A stretch of 64,000 nucleotides of DNA, taken from assembly GCA_903928915.1 (NCBI GenBank), contig CAIYSL010000040.1:1-64000 (forward strand). Direction: 5' to 3'. The stretch's first letter is position 1; each line of letters starts with the position of its first letter. This DNA is from an uncultured Syntrophobacterales bacterium. GTDB taxonomy: Bacteria; Desulfobacterota; Syntrophia; Syntrophales; UBA5619. A program made the translations under genes and the position numbers. The notes below the pieces were generated by a model that was not told where the DNA came from, made no database searches, and saw only the letters and a list, made by a program, of their open reading frames with translations. Positions 59,581 through 64,000 of the stretch are shown here, piece by piece.

Positions 59581-60840
59581 TTACCTCGCTAGTATCGTAA
59601 TGATAGCATCGACATCATCAAGGGCAACCTTGTCCTGAGTGCCGGTGTGCATGTTCCTCAGGAGGGCACTGTTTTCCTCGATCTCCCTGTCGCCGACGAT
59701 CAGGGCAAAGGAACTCTGCATCTTATCGGCCCGTTTCATCTGGCTCTTGAGGCTCCGGCCGGCGTAATCGATCTCTACGGGGATCCCCTGTATCCGTAGC
59801 CGGTTGCATAGGGTGAAGCCGCTCTCGACGGCCCGATCGCCGAGGGCGGCGATGAACAGGCGCGGCCCCGGTGCCCCGTATGTCTTCCCTTCGGGCATGA
59901 GCGCCGCCAGCCGTTCGATGCCGATCGCAAACCCGATCCCGGAAACGTCGGGACCGCCGAGGTCGCGAACAAGGTGATCGTACCGGCCGCCACCCAGGAT
60001 GGCATTCTGCGCGCCGGAGGATTGAGTGGTAACTTCGAATGCGGTCCGTGTGTAGTAGTCGAGCCCCCGGACCATTTTGGGGTTGACACGAAACGGGACG
60101 GAAAAAAGGTTCAGGCAGGCCTGAAGCTTGGTGAAGTGATCCGCGCAGGGCGGGCAGAGGAATCCGAGCAGGAGGGGGGCATTCGCGATAACTTCTCCAC
60201 ACTGCTCAACCTTGCAGTCAAAGACCCGCAGGGGGTTGGTGTCGAGCCGGCGCAGGCAGTCCGGGCAGAGTCCGTCCTTGCCTGCACTGAGATACCGGAC
60301 GACGGCTTCCCGGAAGACCGGACGGCACTGCGCGCAGCCAAGGGAGTTGATCTGCAGCGAGAGCTGTTCGCAACCGAGCCGGCCGAGGAAGTGCATCAGC
60401 ATCAGGATAAGCTCGGCATCGATCTGCGGGGCGTCGGGACCGAGTACCTCTACATCGATCTGATGGAACTGCCGGTACCGCCCTTTTTGCGGCCGCTCCC
60501 GCCGAAACATCGGTCCGATCGTGAAGAGTTTGGTTATCGATTCGGCGGTGGGAAGGCCGTGCTCCAGGTAGGCGCGGATGACGGATGCCGTAGCCTCAGG
60601 CCGGAGCGTCAGGGATTCATCCCCGCGGTCGATGAAGGTGTACATCTCTTTTTCGACGATGTCCGTAGACTCCCCGATCCCCCGGCGAAACAGTTCGGTC
60701 TTCTCCACGAGGGGGACACGGATCTCGCTGAACCCGAAGGTGCGAAAGACGTCGAGGGCCGTCGTCTCTATATGCCGCCACGTATCGGTTTCCGGTGCAA
60801 GGATATCCTTAAACCCTTTGACGGCGGTGATGATTTCCAT
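59581..60840 (-). CDS. hisS: Histidyl-tRNA synthetase
   Basis: A 419-residue class II synthetase charging tRNA-His. The N-terminus IRVPLVEKTELFRRGIGE, motif 2 FRRERPQKGRYRQFHQID and the HisRS signature VRGLDYYTRTAFEV are present, along with a cysteine-containing insert (CAQCRP, CPDCLRRL). The C-terminal anticodon domain ends in VALDDVDAIITILAR. Length is normal. hisS followed by aspS is a common bacterial pair. Confidence 0.97.
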   Translation of the reverse strand: MEIITAVKGFKDILAPETDTWRHIETTALDVFRTFGFSEIRVPLVEKTELFRRGIGESTDIVEKEMYTFIDRGDESLTLRPEATASVIRAYLEHGLPTAESITKLFTIGPMFRRERPQKGRYRQFHQIDVEVLGPDAPQIDAELILMLMHFLGRLGCEQLSLQINSLGCAQCRPVFREAVVRYLSAGKDGLCPDCLRRLDTNPLRVFDCKVEQCGEVIANAPLLLGFLCPPCADHFTKLQACLNLFSVPFRVNPKMVRGLDYYTRTAFEVTTQSSGAQNAILGGGRYDHLVRDLGGPDVSGIGFAIGIERLAALMPEGKTYGAPGPRLFIAALGDRAVESGFTLCNRLRIQGIPVEIDYAGRSLKSQMKRADKMQSSFALIVGDREIEENSALLRNMHTGTQDKVALDDVDAIITILAR

Positions 60841-60879
60841 CCGTTGAAACCTCTCCCTGAGAGCTGAGTCAATTAAATA

Positions 60880-60908
60880 GTATTACCAAACTATGCTGAG
60901 AAACGCAA
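60880..60908 (-). promoter_or_regulatory. Possible hisS-aspS promoter
   Basis: On the minus strand TTGCGT (60908-60903), 17 bases, TAATAC (60885-60880), in the 98-base AT-rich gap between comEC and hisS. Transcription would start near 60873. Confidence 0.5.
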
Positions 60909-60938
60909 CAGAAATGATGGGGTAGTGGATGACTGTCA

Positions 60939-63521
60939 TCAGGATTTTCTCTGCCGAAATGTTTTGACCCGGAGGCCATCGCCATCCGTTTCGATCGTTA
61001 CTGCGCCATCACGATCGGTGCGGTAGATGTGGGAACAGGACCGTGCGAGCCTCCTCAGCACATCCGGGTGGGGAACACGAAAGACGTTATCAACGCCACA
61101 GCTGATGACGGCCAGGCGGGGACTCACCTTTTCTAGGAACGGGGCAGTACTGGAACGGGCGCTGCCGTGGTGGGGGACGAACAGCACGTCACTGGCGAGC
61201 GGAGCGGAGGTATATGCGAGGCGCGATTCTGCGACAGTGGAGACGTCTCCCGGCAGGAGAAGCGAACGCCTGCTGAAGGTGAGCTTGATGACGAGCGAGC
61301 GATCATTCACCTCGTCCGCTGCCCGGGGGCCGCGCTTGGCTGAAAGCGGCGACGGAGAGTTCGGATCCTCGGCATCGTCGTTTTCCCCGCGGGAACTGGC
61401 GCCGGGTATCACTGATGCTCCCGGGGGGTTCAGGATGTGGATCAGCACCCCGGATATCTCGTGCAACGGGGTGAGAGCCGAGACGGCATGCACGGGGATA
61501 TGCCGCGTCCGGATGATGCGGTGAAATTCCTGGGCGGCCGCGGTATCGGACGGGTCACCGTTGGTCCATACTTCCCCCACGGAAAAATGCTGCAGGATAT
61601 ACAGAAGTCCCTGGAGATGATCGGGATGCGGATGCGTAAGGACAACAGTGTCGATACGGGTGATCCGCTCCTTCCAGAGAAAGGGAGCCACGACGTATCT
61701 ACCGACGTCGAAGGAATCGTCGAAAAACCCCCCGCCGTCGATGAGGAAGCGCTTTCCGCCGGGAAAACGGACGAGAATCGCGCTCCCCTGACCGACATCG
61801 ATCGCGGTGACCGTCAGTTTGCCTGCCTGCCTGCTCTGGAGATAGAACCAGGCCCCGTCCAGGAGGAAGAAAAGTGCGGCGATCACCGGCACGATCTTCA
61901 CGAAAAGCACTGTATGCCCGGGTAGGGCGTGAGGAGCTTTCCGGGTTCGGCCGTCCATCCAGAACCCCGCCGCTGCGAGCAGGAGATAGAACGCGCCGAT
62001 TTCGGGCAGTGTCGGTGTGGGCACGGGGACCGAAGACCAGAGAACCGCCGCAAGCAGAGTGACCAGCGAAAGCGATACGCTGACAAGGGCCTCGGCGATA
62101 CGAATGGTTACCTCCGTCAGCACGGTGGACAGGGGTACGGCGACGACGATGAAGAGGCACAGCGGGATGGCGATGACGCCGAGGATGGGGACGACGATCA
62201 GATTCGCCGCGAGACCGATCAGCGACAGCCGGTTGAAGTAGAGCAGGATGAGCGGCAAGGTTCCGATGGTGGCGCTGAGCGAAGCGAAGAAGAAGAGCAG
62301 ACCGCCGCGGACCAACTTCCTTCCCCAGGAGAGGATCCGATGTTTCCGGGTGGGGGTTGCCGCTCGCGGGGGGGGAAGCGGAGGCAGCAGCGCCGCCAGC
62401 CGTGGTGTCAGAAACAGGAGCGCGACGACCGCGGTGAACGAAAGCTGGAAGGAGATGTCGAAGAGGGAGTAGGGGCTCGCGACGAGGATGACGAACGCGG
62501 CGAGGGCGAGCGTGTTGTACAGATCGTACTCCCGATTGATCAGGATAGCGATCATGAACAGCACGACCATCAGGGATGCCCGCATGACGGATATGCCGGC
62601 GCCGGCGATGAAGGCGTAGAAGATGACGACGACAATCGCCCCGAGGGTGGCAACGCGGGTGACGGTATAGCGCAACAGGAGGTATTCCGATGAGTTCAGG
62701 AGCCGGCGGATGACGAAGAGCGAGAATACCGCCACGATACCGATATTGAACCCAGATATGGCGATGATGTGCGTGGTCCCTGTTCGGTTGAAGTTCTCCA
62801 TGACATCCCGGGGGATCCCTTTCTGGTCACCGAGGATCATTGCCTGAATGATCGCCCCTTCAGTTCCGGGCGCGGTTTCCCGAATTCGTTCCCGGATAAG
62901 GTTCCGGAAACGCTCCAAACCTGTCCGGAGACGGTCGCCCGTTTCTTTCCGGATGACGACGAACCCCGTTGCGTCGCTTACGAAGGCCCGTGCCAGGATG
63001 CCGCGCTGACGAAGATACCGTTCATAGTCAAAACCGCCCGGGTTCCCGAAATTGCGGGGCATGCGGATTCGCGACTGGAAACGGATGTAGTCTCCGTAGC
63101 TGAACGGGTAGGGCTCTCGGATGTGGAGCAGGACACGTCCCCAGACGGGATGATACCGGCCGCCGACGAGAACCCGGGAAGTCTGCACCAGCAGTTCAGT
63201 CCGATCCGGTGAAACGCGGGGATCATCAACGATCATCCCTTCCACCGCGATCTTGCCGGCCCGGGAGAAGCCGCTGATATGGTTGTCGTCGAGCCGCGGG
63301 TGGAGATACAGAGTCATCTCCAGAAGGCCGAGGAAGAAAAAGGCGGCGAGAACGCGCCAGGCAAGCGCACGCTCCCGTTTTTCCTTGCGCAACTCTCGGA
63401 GGATCAGGAGCAGGGCCAATACCAGACAGAGCTGAACCGGTAGGACAGGAATCGCAACGAGGCCGGCGCAGACGATTCCTGCCATGAGCGCAATCAGGAG
63501 AGGGATGACCGGTCTGGACAT
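60939..63521 (-). CDS. comEC: ComEC/Rec2 DNA-uptake channel protein
   Basis: An 860-residue membrane protein with an N-terminal helical region and DUF4131/OB-type domain (about 1-220), a multi-helix ComEC competence domain (about 230-560) and a C-terminal metallo-beta-lactamase domain (HPHPDHLQGLLYILQHF and FVPHHGSARSS). ComEC imports single-stranded DNA during natural transformation. The ATG at 63521 gives MSRPVIPLLIALMAG; the open frame continues 139 codons further into polar sequence without a ribosome-binding site. Intact length suggests it is functional, though other competence genes are not in view. Confidence 0.93.
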   Translation of the reverse strand: MSRPVIPLLIALMAGIVCAGLVAIPVLPVQLCLVLALLLILRELRKEKRERALAWRVLAAFFFLGLLEMTLYLHPRLDDNHISGFSRAGKIAVEGMIVDDPRVSPDRTELLVQTSRVLVGGRYHPVWGRVLLHIREPYPFSYGDYIRFQSRIRMPRNFGNPGGFDYERYLRQRGILARAFVSDATGFVVIRKETGDRLRTGLERFRNLIRERIRETAPGTEGAIIQAMILGDQKGIPRDVMENFNRTGTTHIIAISGFNIGIVAVFSLFVIRRLLNSSEYLLLRYTVTRVATLGAIVVVIFYAFIAGAGISVMRASLMVVLFMIAILINREYDLYNTLALAAFVILVASPYSLFDISFQLSFTAVVALLFLTPRLAALLPPLPPPRAATPTRKHRILSWGRKLVRGGLLFFFASLSATIGTLPLILLYFNRLSLIGLAANLIVVPILGVIAIPLCLFIVVAVPLSTVLTEVTIRIAEALVSVSLSLVTLLAAVLWSSVPVPTPTLPEIGAFYLLLAAAGFWMDGRTRKAPHALPGHTVLFVKIVPVIAALFFLLDGAWFYLQSRQAGKLTVTAIDVGQGSAILVRFPGGKRFLIDGGGFFDDSFDVGRYVVAPFLWKERITRIDTVVLTHPHPDHLQGLLYILQHFSVGEVWTNGDPSDTAAAQEFHRIIRTRHIPVHAVSALTPLHEISGVLIHILNPPGASVIPGASSRGENDDAEDPNSPSPLSAKRGPRAADEVNDRSLVIKLTFSRRSLLLPGDVSTVAESRLAYTSAPLASDVLFVPHHGSARSSTAPFLEKVSPRLAVISCGVDNVFRVPHPDVLRRLARSCSHIYRTDRDGAVTIETDGDGLRVKTFRQRKS

Positions 63522-63774
63522 GCGGTGCCGCCGTTTCCGTATACCGGCATCGAACAAAAAACAACCGTCTTCCTGGTCAGTTATATCGATGAACCGGGAC
63601 GCTGTCAATAAGGAAGATCCTTTACCGCCACCGGGCGAAGCGGGGCCGGTATCTCTGTTCTCCGCTGCCGAACGCAGCTCCCTTAACAGATTGACTTTTT
63701 CTGGCAGTGAAAGTAGCGTACGGCTGAAACGGAGACGATGCCGTCGAGAAGCAAAACGGAGAGGGAGCACGTGC

Positions 63775-64000
63775 ATGGCGAATTCCGTCATCCCTGAATA
63801 TCTGACGTTGCGGGTTCGGTGGTTGCTGCTCGCGCGGGTGGTGATCATCACCTTCATCCTCGGACTTGCCGCTTTCGGGGAATTCATGAGAATGGAGCCA
63901 CTCTCGGCGATATCCGCTTCGCTGCTGTTCATGACCATTCTCGTCGCCTACATTTTTTCTATTCTCTTTCTGATCCTCCTGAAGCACCTGCCTCCCGTCT
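63775..64000 (+). CDS. N-terminus of a membrane sensor kinase (PilS/NtrB-like), truncated by the window edge
   Basis: The ATG at 63775 follows GAGAGGGAG and opens a frame of 75 codons that runs off the end. The peptide (MANSVIPEYLTLRVRWLLL and on) has two hydrophobic helices (about 16-35 and 47-68) separated by a short loop, with the RVRWLLLARVVIITFILG pattern common at the start of PilS/NtrB-type histidine kinases. No catalytic domain is visible in this window. It is divergent from comEC; the 253-base gap between them holds nothing else I can support. Confidence 0.6.
   Translation, partial: MANSVIPEYLTLRVRWLLLARVVIITFILGLAAFGEFMRMEPLSAISASLLFMTILVAYIFSILFLILLKHLPPV

Overview
This is a GC-rich, densely coded stretch of bacterial chromosome. 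It most resembles a strictly anaerobic, syntroph-like member of the Deltaproteobacteria (Desulfobacterota, Syntrophales-type). That placement is inference from gene content: an oxygen-sensitive class III ribonucleotide reductase with its activase, an EF-G with the signature of the spirochaete/planctomycete/delta (spdEFG1) group, an isopropylmalate/homocitrate-synthase-like enzyme that is a candidate Re-citrate synthase, a ferredoxin-thioredoxin-reductase-like protein, a PyrK/PyrD pair, a mannose-type PTS fragment without an IID gene, and many iron-sulfur proteins. I see no phage genes, insertion sequences, plasmid functions or CRISPR array.

Layout: 1-545 is a four-tRNA operon (Arg, His, Arg, Lys) with its own promoter and terminator. 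740-8860 holds signalling genes (PAS kinase, response regulator, HD-GYP protein) around a methyltransferase and the nrdDG operon, which has a paired NrdR-box promoter. 8976-15909 holds an M48-TPR protease, DUF2889, VanZ-like, cmk, rpsA, sppA and an enoyl-CoA hydratase. 15964-21223 holds a free-standing sigma region-4 mini-protein, a gamma-glutamyltransferase-like enzyme, an FTR/glutaredoxin operon, a class II aldolase and a class V aminotransferase. 21298-28554 holds EF-G with a structured leader, a RecA-fold ATPase, PTS IIA/IIB/IIC, an N-acetyltransferase and pyrK-pyrD. 28650-37480 is glucan metabolism (glycogen phosphorylase and a GH57-GT5 fusion) interrupted by hrpA.

37496-45893 is the most unusual part. 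Four forward genes encode a ParA/MinD-like ATPase with a variant P-loop, a multi-membrane HAMP protein without an output domain, a zinc alcohol-dehydrogenase-family protein and an 845-residue protein whose C-terminal half resembles S-adenosylhomocysteine hydrolase. They are flanked on both sides by related amidohydrolases of the methylthioadenosine/S-adenosylhomocysteine deaminase family. I put this forward as the best candidate for an undescribed system.

46017-64000 holds tRNA-Leu, an exported small protein, iron-sulfur and flavoprotein redox genes, a gamma carbonic anhydrase, DUF362 and metallo-beta-lactamase proteins, a UvrD-type helicase, the Cache-domain Re-citrate-synthase candidate behind a long terminator-bearing leader, aspS, hisS, comEC, and the truncated start of a membrane sensor kinase running off the end.

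Start codons were often moved downstream of the longest open frame where a ribosome-binding site, a promoter or family length argued for it; each case is stated in the entry. All identifications come from reading motifs; no database search was run.
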